A stretch of 64,000 bases of DNA from Sebastes aleutianus. Taxonomy: Eukaryota > Chordata > Actinopteri > Perciformes > Sebastidae. The DNA is taken from contig CAKAKS010000039.1 of NCBI GenBank assembly GCA_916700875.1, positions 20,640,367 through 20,704,366 on the forward strand, read 5' to 3'. Below the pieces are notes generated by a model. That model was not told where the DNA came from. It worked only from the letters and a program-made list of their open reading frames with translations, and searched no databases. The translations under genes were made by a program, and so were the position numbers. Below, piece by piece: positions 11,989 through 24,293 of this stretch (positions within the stretch are counted from its first letter, which is position 1; each line of letters begins with the position of its first letter).

Positions 11989-13825
11989 CTGAAACACTGC
12001 TTGCTAGTTTTTACCAATCACAATGTTGCATTATAATGAATCCATTCACATCCAATTTGAAGAAGCCAAAGTCAAATAAAACTTCAGTTTCAACAATCCT
12101 TCTTCCTTCTTGTAACTGCTGGGAGAACTTTCTTTTCCAAGAACTAGTCTGCTAAGGCAGCGTTGGCCCCAAAGGCTATAAATCATACCAACAAGCTCTG
12201 TGGCTTATTTTGGAGAGCCAGCTGCAACTCGGCCATTGTGGGCCACAATAATTACAACAAAACTCTGCAAGCTCCTCAGAGACTGAATAGTCTGTTCTTA
12301 TTAAATAGTCCATAAAAGGAAGGTTATTAGTTTAGGTGTGTAAACACGGATAATCTCCACATTGTAATAAAATAAAACAACCTGGTTAATGGCTTGTGAG
12401 CATTAATTAGAAAATTAGTTTTATTACAGCATGTTACTGGGCTGCTGTTGCTGGTAGATCAGTTGATATTTCAGTGACCTATATAAAATATTTGGCTAAT
12501 CATGATGAGTGACTGGTGTAGAATCAGATTACATATGATGTAGCAGCCTAACTATTCTCCATCACTGATCCTTTAACAGGACATTCAAGATATTTGAACC
12601 GAAGGATTTTGGAAAATATTAAAGTTCAGAGTTCATTGAAATCAGTAACTTTGAATTTAGTATGCTGTTGAGGTCGAGGAGGCTTAAGACTTCAAACAGC
12701 ATGTTCCCACAACTCTGCATTCTGCACAGGGTTCCTACAATTTTAACAGACATCTTCCCTTCATGCTGAAGTTGTCAGGCCTCCAGCGTTTTAGACCGTG
12801 ACGTCAGCAGAACGCAAGCAAATCTCCTAAAACTGGGTCATATTCAAATCTTTCTCTGCAATTGGTAACAATTTCTGGGTTAAAAGTAATCATTGTCTGG
12901 GCTTTTTAAGCATCTGTTTAAGCTGAATACGAGATCCATACTGTATGTATTTAGGCCTGATAAAGGATTGCTGTATTTAGGAACCATAAAGGGTTTATTT
13001 TCATGTTGGTAGTGTTTGTTAGCACTAGAGGAAAATACCCACAGCATTATACAACTCTTTCTAAAAGCTTACAGACAAGATAAAGTCTTTAAGAGCAAAT
13101 GTAAACAAGCTCAAATCAACAACTTTCACAATTTCTCAAAAGCAGCACTGCTACTGCGCAAGCAAAACTGAATTAAAAACACATTCCTTTTGTGTGTTCA
13201 TTGTGTGTGGATTGGTAAAACTGTATGATCTGAATTGAAAAATATAAAAGATTTTATATTAATTTAATTTCAAATCCAACAAATAATGTTGCCAAATGAC
13301 AAATTAATTAAATCAACAAGCCACACCTAAAATTGTACTTAGAAACTCTGACTCCAGGACTTAAAGATATAATCAAACTTTGAATTCAGATTTTTTTAGG
13401 CAATAACGTAAGAGTACAGTAATATGGTGATATGGCAGTAGAAAACTAAAAAGTATAAGCAGGAATACAACAATCAAGTCCATCATCTGGTTTTCTATCA
13501 TCATGCTTTTTTCCCTCTTAAACTGAGGTACAATATGTAAAATTACTCTGACACTGTTGTTGGCTTGCAAACAGTGTAGAGCGACACAGGACACCGCATA
13601 ACGCCATGTGTGAGTGGGTGGGCTGTCTGTAGGACATTTTATGGTATTTATATGCATTTTGTATTTTTGCTTACATGATCATCACGGTTAGTGATGTCTC
13701 CTGCAGATTCCACAATTGGAAAAAGAACGGCAATGGAGGCAGATTATTGTAATTATTACTCTCTACTCCGGGACATGGAAATATATTTGACTCCTACTGT
13801 GAGCCTGTGTGACTGTGTAAAGTAG
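11989..13825. other. no gene recognised
   Basis: AT-rich spacer. One CRE-like TGACGTCA occurs at 12799-12806. The frame at 13373-13657 on the minus strand has hydrophobic runs but no known domain. Confidence 0.4.
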
Positions 13826-13828
13826 GGA

Positions 13829-13940
13829 TGTCACAATACCAGAAATTTAGTAGTCAATACGAATACCAGTAAAATTCCAAGATTCTCGATACCAATTATT
13901 CAATACCACGTTTAAAAACAAAAGTAAAACAATAAAACCC
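13829..13940. repeat. truncated hAT-type end
   Basis: TAGGGATGTCACAATACCAG followed by AGTAGTC and CGATACCAATTATTC resembles one end of a short hAT-type family. The other end was not found. Confidence 0.4.
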
Positions 13941-14204
13941 ATGTACTCCAACATCCACTTCTCTATTACCGTTTGCATACTGTTTTTTGTTAGGAAGTTA
14001 AACAGGTCATAATTCCCTCTCTATTATCTAATTTATATTGTTGTGAAAACATCACCATTACAACAACAACTGGATTTATTTAAGTTTCCCACCAAAAACA
14101 ACATTTTACAAGATGCTCGAAGGCTTCTCCTTGATGTACTATGACTTGGATTGTACCCAGCGGGCAAGTCCAGGGTCTGAAAACTGTGGCCAATGCGGAA
14201 GTGC

Positions 14205-14748
14205 CTTAAACCTGCATTCTTTCTAATATCCAGCAGGAGGCAACTCATCTGGTTGCAAAAAGAAGTCTGACTGTATAGAGGTCTATCAGAAAATGACAAT
14301 ACTTCTCACTTTGATTTATTACCTCAGTAAACATTGTTAGTTTCAAGTCTTCTTCTAATCAGCATGATGTTGTTTTAGTAAATTACGGTCCCATTTAGAA
14401 TCAAATAGACCATAAAGCAGGGTAAGCTTTAGAGCGTGGTTACCTTGTGACTGACACTACCACGATGTTGTCCGGTCTGGGAGTTGTCCTTGTTTTCGTC
14501 TTAGAACTTTAACCCTTTCACAGTGTGTTTTCAGTACATGAAAGTTAATTATAACTGATTTGGTCACCTAAAAATGTCTTATTCAGCGTTCGGTTGTACT
14601 TATCTCCACCCTCTCGTGTCACTTCTGGTTACAAATAACCTAGATGACGACGGCCAAAAACCGAGATGGCGACAGTCAAAATGAGTCCACAAAATAATTT
14701 GGTGACGTCATGGTGACTACGTCCACTTCTTATATACAGTCAATGATT
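14205..14748 (-). repeat. dispersed repeat with TATA and CRE-like motifs, copy 3
   Basis: It is inverted relative to 4210-4820 and shares CTTCTTATATACAGTCAATG at its end and the TCTGGTTGCAAAAAGAAGTC segment. The palindrome TGACGTCA is intact at 14703-14710. Confidence 0.75.
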
Positions 14749-14749
14749 G

Positions 14750-16554
14750 TACATCATTTATACGCTTCTTTAGACAAAAGTGTGACATGTAAATGTATTA
14801 CTTGTTTTGACGCAACATATGTTAAAATTGCCATATTGTTAATCACTAGTTAGCTTGTGAATGTGCATACCCAATTTGACATTCAATTTATTGAGAGTCA
14901 TGCATCTTAATTAGTCTTAATTACTAAGAACACTCGCACAAGACAGATCACATGATTAAACGTCGACCTTCTCTCCTTGTTATTCTTCCTATTACCCTCT
15001 CATCCACTTCACATGAAACCACTTTTGAATTTAGCAACAGAGAGAATCACTTTGTTGGCATTGGAGAACAATAATGGTCAAAAATAACAGTATTGTCTAA
15101 TGGTGTGTAACAGAAGGAAGCAGGCTGATATCGTCTTGTTTTTCTAGGCTGTTTGAGGGTAATACAATTTCGCTGCAGAGTGATAAAGCACCTTCCAAAA
15201 AAAGAGCTACTGATACAAATTCAATATGTTGGCCTCAGACCCCTGGCCGTGGATGGCTCCTCACCAAAGTTAATAAATAAGATATTTTTCTGCTGTAACT
15301 ACGATACCCTTTCTACAGTATAACTCACTCCAATGGCGATGTTGAGTTCTGTTCCAAGAATTAAATTTACTTTATCGTAGCAGGTGTTGAGTGATTCAGT
15401 TTCTGTTCTGGGAGAGTGAATGGCACGAAATGGCATTGGCCTACAATTTGTAAATTCTGAGAGCAATAGGAAGACCTTGAAAGAATAAAATAGATCTTTA
15501 ATTAGATAAGCTAGAGAGGGGACTTCACCGTCTGAAAGCTTTTTTAATTTCAAAGTCTCAGTGAATTTCAAAACAAGATCCGTCATCTCATATTAGTGCT
15601 GCTAACTTAATGAAAGTCATTGGTTGCGCTGAGTTTATTGGACATTTTATGTGAGATTGTGTCATGACTTCTAATTTCATGTACAGTGGCCATCTTGATC
15701 AGCTCTGGAATATATCCCGTACTTTCTCTGTCCATCTGCCACTCTCTCTATCTATCCATCTCTCGTAGCATTGTGCTTGCAAGATGGGTTGATATAGACA
15801 TGCATTATTCATCTGCGTGTCCTTTCTGTCATTGCGGAGCTGAGCTCTGAGCAGAGGGGTGCAAAGCAGGACCACAATCAATCAACCAGGGTCTGACACT
15901 CAACACAATAGGGTATGTTGATTGGATGTCACGAGATATCCATGCAAATAGAAAAGTGTTGTGGGCCTTTCTGTACACACTGAGATTGTCTGGGCCCTTT
16001 TCGCACCAGCAACAGTTAAAGTTCATTGGTATTCCACTCCTTAGCCAATGAAATGCCCAAACCACCTGTTTCAGAAAAGACCCAACTGCTCTCCACAGTG
16101 ATGACAGGGATTTGAATGCTGTCACTATGGGAGGAACTCAAAGTGTTAATCATGAATGCAAATAAAGAACGGTCAATGGATGTCATGCAAGAACATTTCA
16201 TCCAAAACATCTCACTTTTTTCTTGCTCGTACAAGTGTTCCAAATGAGATTCATTAAACTCTCTTAGCTGAATAAACATGTCATATGTTGCTCATTTCAA
16301 TTTGTTGAACGCCACCTGTTCATGAGTATCTACGCTTTTATGAGATGTGATCATTAGCATAATTTACGCCCCTAAATTTCTATATGAGGCTACCTGTTCC
16401 GCTCCATTTTTCAAGTTTAATCCCAAAAATGTTACCAAAGAGTAAAATAATTACTTCACAGTGCCGAGCTTGAAGTCCTGATGTCGTAAAGCAGCAGATG
16501 GAAACATAACAAATTTAGCAGTGTCAGTAGTCATATTAGAGGTCCTGAAGCAAT
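14750..16554. other. no gene recognised
   Basis: Short frames on the minus strand (15299-15586, 15829-16279) overlap in different phases and resemble nothing known. No terminal repeats were seen. Confidence 0.4.
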
Positions 16555-16599
16555 TAGAAAACATTAACCTCTTCCACTACTTGAGGGCGCCAGCGCACT

Positions 16600-16880
16600 C
16601 GGCCGACTTTATGGCCTTTCAGAGGCTGTTGCAGGCTCAGTTTTAGAGCTAGAGTGGAGGTTCTGGTATCACATGAAACTAAGGAATCCATTGGTACCAG
16701 CCATGTCATGCTAGCATGTTGAGAGGCTATAATAGCGCTCCAAAGTAAGGCTAACTGTTGGCAAGGAAAAACTGGCTTGGCCATTTTCAAAGGGGTCCCT
16801 TGACCTCTGACTTTGTACCCACGGATGCCCACTTGACTACTTTATGATAATCCCATGCAGTTTCGGGCAAAAACAATGCA
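16600..16880. repeat. sequence related to the 54-kb hAT-type element
   Basis: GGCTCAGTTTTAGAGCTAGA, AATCCATTGGTACCA, GCCATGTCATGCTAGC and AGGAAAAACTGGC occur in the same order as at 54155-54420, in the same orientation. The termini differ, so this is either a diverged relative or a larger element sharing an internal part. Confidence 0.6.
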
Positions 16881-19004
16881 ATTTTTGGCATGCAGTATAA
16901 ATGTGTTATTTTAGCCTATTCTAAAAATGGTGTATTTGAATATTTCTGCAAACTGGGGTCCCTAAACAGTCTTAGAATTGCATAAATTGGGTACCACAGT
17001 AAAGCTGAGATTCTTGTGGATGTATTCATGTGTGATGATGTTAGTTCCCATAGTAGCCATTTCATTGTAGGAAGACCATTTTTGCTACTTTACCGCACTG
17101 TATAAAATGACCTGTGGTGACCACTAGGATAATCACAGCCTCATGAAACTTTACAACCACAAACTAGAGACCTAGGGTATTTAGAGGATATTGGCTTTCC
17201 TAGTATATTGACAATAAGGGGGTTTCTGAGCAGTTTCCAGAACAGAAGTGCTTGCCATCCAACTGCAGAAAAATTTAATTCTTGCAGAAATTTTATATTT
17301 ATGACAAAAGCAACTTGACACACATCTCAAATTAATCTTTAGGGTCCCAGATTTCTTTGTAACATCTACTGCTGACCTGCTATCTCCCCCTAAAGACCCC
17401 GTGTCTCTTCCTACAAAAAAGACAAAAATGGGTCTATGGTAAAGAGGGGTGGAGTGGAAAAGGGTAATACAGTTGCAAACGACATGTTATCAGAGCAGCG
17501 CTGTATGTACTGTGACAGAATAACAAGGGAAATGATTGGTGAAAAGTTAGATGCTAAAAACCGTCTTGCTAAAGCAATACAAGCCATGACTTAGGATGGG
17601 AGGTGGTCAAGTACTACAAGCTTAGACCACTCAAGAATTTTGTTTGCAATGTTGAGAAGATTCTACTAATTCTCTAAGAAAATTGGAGAATGCAAATCTT
17701 TTCAATTATTTGTACGCGCCACTTAAGAACAAATCTTTTCCAACAAGTGGTTCTTGCATGAGGCCCATTGTTGTTTCTTGTCTGACCTTTAAGTATACCC
17801 CCTGAGTTAGTCATGCATTGAAAGACAATCACGTTATTTCCAAGCAGTAATTAAAGGTAGACAGAAGACATTTGCACTAGGAGGTCCTAAAGTTTGCCAA
17901 GTGTCATCACAGCAGTTGATTAAAATGCTATTTCAGGAGGCAGGGAAGTTTGCATTTGCTGATTGAGTCATCTGCTGATACACTGCTTTGAATATTCACA
18001 TTCCATTATTTATGCAGTTTGGACACTTTCTAAACACTGGCTCTGGCGTTAGGTTAATGTTTTTAACCCAGAAAATTGGTCCAATTAATATTCTGCAGCA
18101 TACTTAATAGAAGAGGCTAAGTAGAAAACTTGATGACGAAGAACTCGTGTGCACATGTGCAAATCCAGTTGTTAAAAAAAAAAGCGCTAATTCTCAAATG
18201 TAATTATGAATTTTCAAACAAAAGGGTTGAAATGCGGAATTGGTCCCCTAAACTCTCATCTATTCCTTATTTATCAGAAAAGTCAATTTCATGGCTAATA
18301 GGTTCATTACTGTGGTCATGCTTGAAGGGCCTTCTCTGATAAAACTCACTCAGGAGTTGAGAGCTAAGCCGCTGGAGCACAGGTCTTAATAAGGTTCCCT
18401 CTCCATCTCTCTGCTTCTCTTTCTCATGGCAATATTACAGTCAAGTTAAACTTTGACCCTTTTGTTCATACAACAGCTGTATTTTAGACTATTGTGGCTG
18501 CTGTGTGTGGAGCAAATCCAGCGACACAAGAGAAATCTCCTGGTGGAGAAAAGGCACAGATTTGCCTCAGCTGCTCTATTCACTACAGACAATTTATCTG
18601 CTGTTCTGGGGGGAGAGAGTTTCTGCAAAGGTCCAGCTAGACAAGACGGGTCTGTGCTGCATACTAATGACAGCCCACTGTTTCTACCACACAGCCTCGT
18701 CACATCCTGCATTCCAGCCATGTTCTCATGCTGTCACGCTGCGGTGGAGATGGAGTGCTTTATGAGGCGACGCTTTGCTACAGCACGTGCGGGGCTCCGA
18801 CTTGTGTTTGAAATTGAATTCTTTATTGTCATGCAGATCGGCGCGGGCCTAACCTGCGTCATGCTGCCTTTTTTTAAAAAAAAATTTTACAGCAAGTTCA
18901 ACATACCACACCCCAATATGCTGAGTCAGCAGAAACAGTAACCTGACAGAGGCGGATGACAGTGAAAGCTTTTCAACCTGCTTAATCCCACATGCATGTG
19001 CAAG
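16881..19004. other. no gene recognised
   Basis: The longest frame (18453-18941, 162 codons) overlaps an 86- and a 91-codon frame in other phases and has no recognisable domain or splice context. The rest is AT-rich spacer. Confidence 0.4.
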
Positions 19005-19009
19005 GTGTA

Positions 19010-19135
19010 TCAACACAAGGTGATTCCTAAAAACCTCATTTCCCCTTCTGCTCTCTTCCCAACTGCGTATTCCAATTTAAAATGTGTCTGTCAAATAAAG
19101 CGCAATTAAATCTTCAATATGTTTATGCGCAACAC
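19010..19135. repeat. local duplicate block A, first copy
   Basis: The sequence from CAACACAAGGTGATTCC to CTTCAATATGTTTATGCGC recurs at 20502-20620 with a few differences, including loss of a short GTGTCTG piece in the second copy. Confidence 0.85.
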
Positions 19136-20265
19136 CTCTTTTCACCCTCTGTCTGAAACGCTCCGTTTGAGCTCCTACACCCATTGAAGTCATATCCGTT
19201 CCATATCCGTCAACCAAAACAAACAAGTACAAAACAGCAGAGGGTCTGCATGGATACGACCTGCACCGTCACATGTTAAATCCACAGTAGTAATCACTAC
19301 ACATACAGTAAAGTATGGAAACACTTTGGGGTTCACACATTACCAGGAAAAGCAGAGCAAGACATAATGGCTTAAGCTGCATGCTAACTCTGTCATGGAC
19401 AGGAAACGTTATCGTATTGCGATAATGTGCGATCAAGCGATCCATCACGCTCATCTCTGTGGTCAAATCAGCCGACGCTACAACTGTAGAGCACCCATAT
19501 ACTGACATTTATGTTAAATGCATTGAAACGGCCCCGATGGAGCTGACCATGGATGTATGAAGAGAATGGAGCTAACGCTAAGAGCGAGCGATGGACTTGG
19601 CGAAGTTAGCGAAAGTATACATGTGTGACTACATCTAGTTTACAAAATAAGGTGTTAACAAAGGGAACTGTATATACAAAATACATATATGGAAATAAGA
19701 TGGATTGGATTATATTCACCAGAAGTATAAAACATCACATGTCCCTTATGAATTAAAAAGAAAATACCACTAATTGTGGTAATGTCTTTATTCTTAGATT
19801 TTTGGGTTGGGAAAACTTTTTAAAAATGTAATAAATAATGCCTGACAATGACTGATATATTTGACTTCAGGACATCTCTGACTACATACACGCTGAAAAT
19901 CAAACATTTTTACTGTATTAATTTTAGACATTTTCCAAATTAAAAGTCCCTAGAAGTGTATGATTCAACTTTTTCCCGTGGCCTAGTGTTAAAAAAGTTA
20001 ACAAAAATTGCAATAAATCGTAATATCGAATCGCAACACTTGTAGAATCGCAATACTTAAAAATCGCAATACATATCGGATCAGCACCCAAGTATCGGGA
20101 TAGTATCGAATCGGGAGATCGGGAATCATCCCAGTCTTAATGTTTCTGTGGGGGAGAGTAACTCCCTTTGGCGTAGACTTTGGGCTTTGTTACTTTGCAG
20201 ACTTTTTACATGCACAAAAAAAACTATAATAAAGGGAAAAAGCACAAATACATAATAGGTCCTCT
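19128..20265. mobile_element. TTAA-type element AGAGGACC, left-truncated and split by a hAT element
   Basis: AACACCTCTTTTCACCC at its left and AATGTTTCTGTGGGGGAGAG with the end AATAGGTCCTCT then TTAA (20266-20269) at its right match the element at 22384. The middle is replaced by the hAT-type copy at 19188-20132. The left terminus is missing and joins block A directly. Confidence 0.65.
19188..20132. mobile_element. second copy of the 1.09-kb hAT-type element, left-truncated
   Basis: From TCATATCCGTTCCATATCCG onward it follows 2306-3243 almost base for base, ending AATCATCCCAGTCTT. About 150 bp of the left end is absent. It contains short tandem ATCGCAATAC/TATCG motifs near its end. Confidence 0.85.
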
Positions 20266-20269
20266 TTAA

Positions 20270-20620
20270 CCCAACATAAAAAATAAATCAAATTCTAACC
20301 TGCAGCTAAGTCACTAACATGCAATACTGTACAATCCTAAGTAAACTTGTGTACATTGTGCTCTGGATGGATGGTACAGCCTTTGTATTCAGTAATAAGA
20401 AGAAAGCATGATGCAGCTCATGTGATATATGACATATTGCATACCTCTGCACACAGGGATAGAAAACTTACAAATGGCTCCTTTGGGCATAATCCCACGC
20501 AACACAAGGTGCTTCCTAAAAATCTAATTTCCCCTTCTGCTCTCTTCCCAACTGCATATTCCAATTTAAAATGTCAAACAAAGTGCAATTAAAATCTTCA
20601 ATATGTTTATGCGCCACTTG
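20270..20620. repeat. local duplicate blocks D and A, second copies
   Basis: 20270-20500 (CCCAACATAAAAAATA to CATAATCCCACGCAACACA) matches 22874-23125; 20502-20620 matches 19010-19135. The shared flank beyond the TTAA element end shows this is duplication of a genomic block, not independent insertions. Confidence 0.8.
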
Positions 20621-20625
20621 GCTGG

Positions 20626-22379
20626 GCTAGCGTTCTCCCTTTCATCTGTTCTAATCTAACACTCTCATGGTATATTCACCAGAAGGCTCTGGGCTTATCA
20701 TAATGAACCATGAGGGCCAAATAATCCACTCTTTTGTTCCCAATCTGATTACTTCCTCCTTTTTTTCTCTCCGCTTATTTCCTGCTCCCTCTCTTTGTCA
20801 TTCACACTTTCAACCTTCAAGGGCACTGTTCAAGATTTAACGGTGCATGGTGAGCACTACAGGTACCTCTAGACACACACACACACACACATGGACCGAT
20901 ATAACCACTGGAGCTTGTAATGTTGTGGTCAGGAGGAACAAAAAGAACAGTGGTTCATGTGTTTGCAAGCTATTTGTCTGAGCAGGATCAGTGCTCCTGT
21001 CTAATCCAGTATAACTGACCGGCCTCACCGGTCTGTATTGATTTTCAACTTAAGTGGAAGATAGATCCTCAGAAGAGAGATGGAGTTAATATCTCCGGCT
21101 GCCATTGAAAGAGAATTACACATATTTAAACGCCGCTTCCAAACTGTTGGAGGGACTTCCGCTGGGAGAGGCGACATGACAGAGTTTGAATCAATACCTT
21201 ACATATCTATCTGTATTTACTGTAGCATCTGACCAATGTTTAAGGGCAAACAAAATCAACCAGAGGTCAAGTGCGTCATGAGAAGCTTGATGAAAACGAA
21301 ACCTTCTGTTAGGTTTTTAGTTGGATAAACTAGAAAGGGGAAAAGCTCTGAGAGTTTGTGCTCCTTGGCAAAACGGCAATCAGCTCTATAAATAGCTACC
21401 ACAGACGGTTCTGGCCAATTATTTATGAATAATAATGGAATGACTTGCATGGAGACATGTCACAGTTCAAAACAACATCATCCATCTCGCCCTCCATCTT
21501 AGCTCTCATTGCCCGAGGGGAGGTGGTGGGAGTGGGTGGTGAAAGGAAAGGAGGTGGGGGTGTTGGAGCTTAAAAAAAAAACAACGACAAAAAGAACAGT
21601 GCAAATGCAAATGCAAAACAGAAAAATCTGTCATTTTGAGCAATGTGCGAAGTGAATGCCTGCCTGGGTAAACCGCACTGACACTTAACACATCAACATC
21701 AACAGGAAGGAGAGGCTCCAAAAATAGCAAGAAATCAAATGTCTTCATCAAACAGCGTTTCAGGGTCAAAAGAAATTGTGAGGTGAAATTATTTCTGGAT
21801 CAAAGATGCATCTCCGTTTCCTGCCTCACACTGTAAAACACGGAGACTAGCACTCTCCCACTGCTCCTGGGAATAAAGAGGTTTCAGCTCTACAACGCTG
21901 AGAGTCACACTTTCAAATGCAGATGTATTTAAATTATGTCCATGACAGTATGAGTAGTATGCCTTTGGCTTGAATCAACAAAGCTATACGGTGGTGACAC
22001 TAACTACGAAATAATATTTTCAAACTGATGGCAACAACTCCACATGAGTGTAATGCAATGTGTAGCGGTTTATTACAGAACTCCTATCATTAAAAGTGCT
22101 TTCTAAAGCATGCTGGCTCGGAGTATAATGGCCTGAGCCACTGGAGCGTATCACATTTTGGGAATTGGACAAGCTTGGCCCATCATCAAACATTACTCAG
22201 CATCAGTGTTCAGTTTAGTGTAAATATCAACCGCGGGGGCACACAGAGAAGCCAGAGCCATCCTTCTAGTGTTGCCTCATTTGCATTTATACAACGAAAC
22301 ACTGAAATATTATTGTGTGACAGTCGTGATGATTGTGAGGTTGGTTGTAGACTGAAGTTATGGAAGTTTCTAGGCTAAC
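20626..22379. other. no gene recognised
   Basis: A short (AC)n lies at 20873-20891. The remaining frames are short and unrecognised. Confidence 0.4.
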
Positions 22380-22383
22380 TTAA

Positions 22384-22873
22384 AGAGGACCTGTTATGAT
22401 AATTTTCAGATGCATACTTGTGTTTTGGGTTTCTACTAGAACATGTTTACATGATTTAATGTTAAAAAAAAACATTATCTCATTTACTTCTGCAACACCT
22501 CTTTTCACCCTTGGTCTGAAATGCTGACCAATCAGAGCAGACTGTCTGAGCCCAGTCTGCTCTGATTGGTCAGCTGGCCCATTCTGTTGTGATTAGTCAC
22601 TCTTAGAAACTCTTCATACTCCGCTCCAGCTCCGCTCTAACTAGCTTTGTTTGAGGGCGTAACAAACTAGCTGCTAGGCAGGTATTATGCAAATGTGTTA
22701 CTTTCGTTGCGTTACGGAAGAAAAGGCGGGACTTCATGCCAGGCGTTTTGGGTTCAGGAGCAGTGTTTCTGTGGGGGAGAATAACTCCCTTTGGTGTGGA
22801 CTTTGGGCATTGCAGACCTTTTACATGCACAAAAAAACTATATAACAAAAGGGAAAAAAGCACAAAAGCATAA
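22384..22873. mobile_element. TTAA-type element AGAGGACC, right terminus deleted
   Basis: It begins AGAGGACCTGTTATGATAA after TTAA at 22380-22383. The right end stops at GCATAA, while the copy ending at 20265 continues with TAGGTCCTCT and TTAA; about 13 bp including the terminus has been lost. The flank CCCAACATAAAAAATA follows in both copies. An internal inverted repeat (CCAATCAGAGCAGACTG / CAGTCTGCTCTGATTGG) lies at 22530-22571. Confidence 0.75.
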
Positions 22874-23125
22874 CCCAACATAAAAAATAATTCATATTCT
22901 AAACTGCAGCTAAGTCACTATATTGCAATACCGTGCAGTCCTAAGTATACTTGTGTACATTGTGCTCTGGATGGATGGTACAGCCTTTTTATTCAGTAAT
23001 AAGAAGGCATGATGAAGCTCATGTGATAGAGCACATTGCAAACCTCTGGCAGATTAGGTGAATTTGAGCTGCGCACAGGGATAGAAGACTTACAAATGGA
23101 CCCTTTAAGCATAATCCCACGCAAC
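22874..23125. repeat. local duplicate block D, second occurrence
   Basis: Matches 20270-20500, including CTTGTGTACATTGTGCTCTG and GGATGGATGGTACAGCC, with a 40-bp segment (near 23040-23080) not found in the other copy. Confidence 0.85.
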
Positions 23126-23274
23126 ACAGACCTCATCTCTACTTTGCACTGCGAGGCTAGATGGTGTTCTTCACATACAGTATGGCTCTAGTATTGATAA
23201 TACCACTGAATAACGTGCACCAGTCAAAATCAACCAATGTTATATCTTTGAATTACTTTAAGTTCAAACAACTG

Positions 23275-23585
23275 CAGGGCTCAACAATAAGGGGCAAGCC
23301 CAGGGTTAGTAAAATGCCACGTTGGACTAGTAAATCTAGCAAACACAGAATTAAACATTGTTTTTTCCAGAGCTGTTGATGGAAGTAGCTAAGGATCTTG
23401 CTTCCTTCTCAATAAATCAGCATTAAGATCAAACATGACAATTAACTTTAGTCTTGTTATTTGATAACTGCTAATAAATAAAACAAATTTGTATAGGGGC
23501 AAGAAAAATTTACTTTGGGCAAGTAGATTTCTGACCCACTTGCCTGACTGGGCAAGTGAAAAAAACATTAATGTTGAACCCTGTA
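23275..23585. mobile_element. hAT-like short element with CAGGGCTCAACA ends
   Basis: CAGGGCTCAACAATAA on the left is inverse to TTAATGTTGAACCCTG on the right, and GGGCAAG motifs repeat at both sides. No matching target duplication was seen, so the exact ends are provisional. Confidence 0.55.
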
Positions 23586-23589
23586 CAGT

Positions 23590-24290
23590 TCAGCCAATCA
23601 GGGACCCATGAGAGCAGAGCTCAGAGACTATGAATCCAAAGTAGCTCCACCTTGATCCTCATTGCGGAAACCAATGGCTGGCTCAATAATCGCCATCATT
23701 TGCATAATATTTCAGCTTCTGCAGTTAATGTAGGGATCATCTCCATGCATTTTTTCCTTCCTCATTTTAACTCCCTGTTCATCCTTTCATTAGTCCTTCA
23801 TATGGAATACATCTAATTCAGGGCAATGCCCCCCTGAGTTCTTCTTGACTTTTCTGGGTCATGAAGATAAGAGACAATACTGAGCCTCTGTGTCTTATCT
23901 AGAGTTGAAAACGTCTTGCATGACATTTTGGCTTTCATTGACTGTCACTTGTAAAAAGAAAAAGGTGCACATGTATGCATTGAAGGTCTCAGTCTGTTCT
24001 CAATCAAAAGAAATTCTAAAGTACAAAGAACGTCGTCTTACATTGACTCAAAAACATTCATATATAACAATGAGCTCCAGGTGGAATACAGCTGTATAGA
24101 TCGACACTACTATTCATTCAGCAGTGATAAAACTACCTTTGTAATGATTACAAAGCATGACTCTATTTGCTCCTCAGCCAAGTTTATTCTCCCCTGACAA
24201 CATCATTAACAAAAGGTCTTCTATTGATGACAAGATAAAAGACAATCAATTCTGGAAGAAAAGTGTCTGGACACTGATGCATATTCTTGA
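23590..24290. other. no gene recognised
   Basis: No credible coding frame or paired terminal repeats. Confidence 0.4.
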
Positions 24291-24293
24291 TTT

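Noticed and set aside
18453..18941. 162-codon + strand frame
   Set aside because: It overlaps other frames in two phases, has no recognisable domain, and no splice or promoter context.
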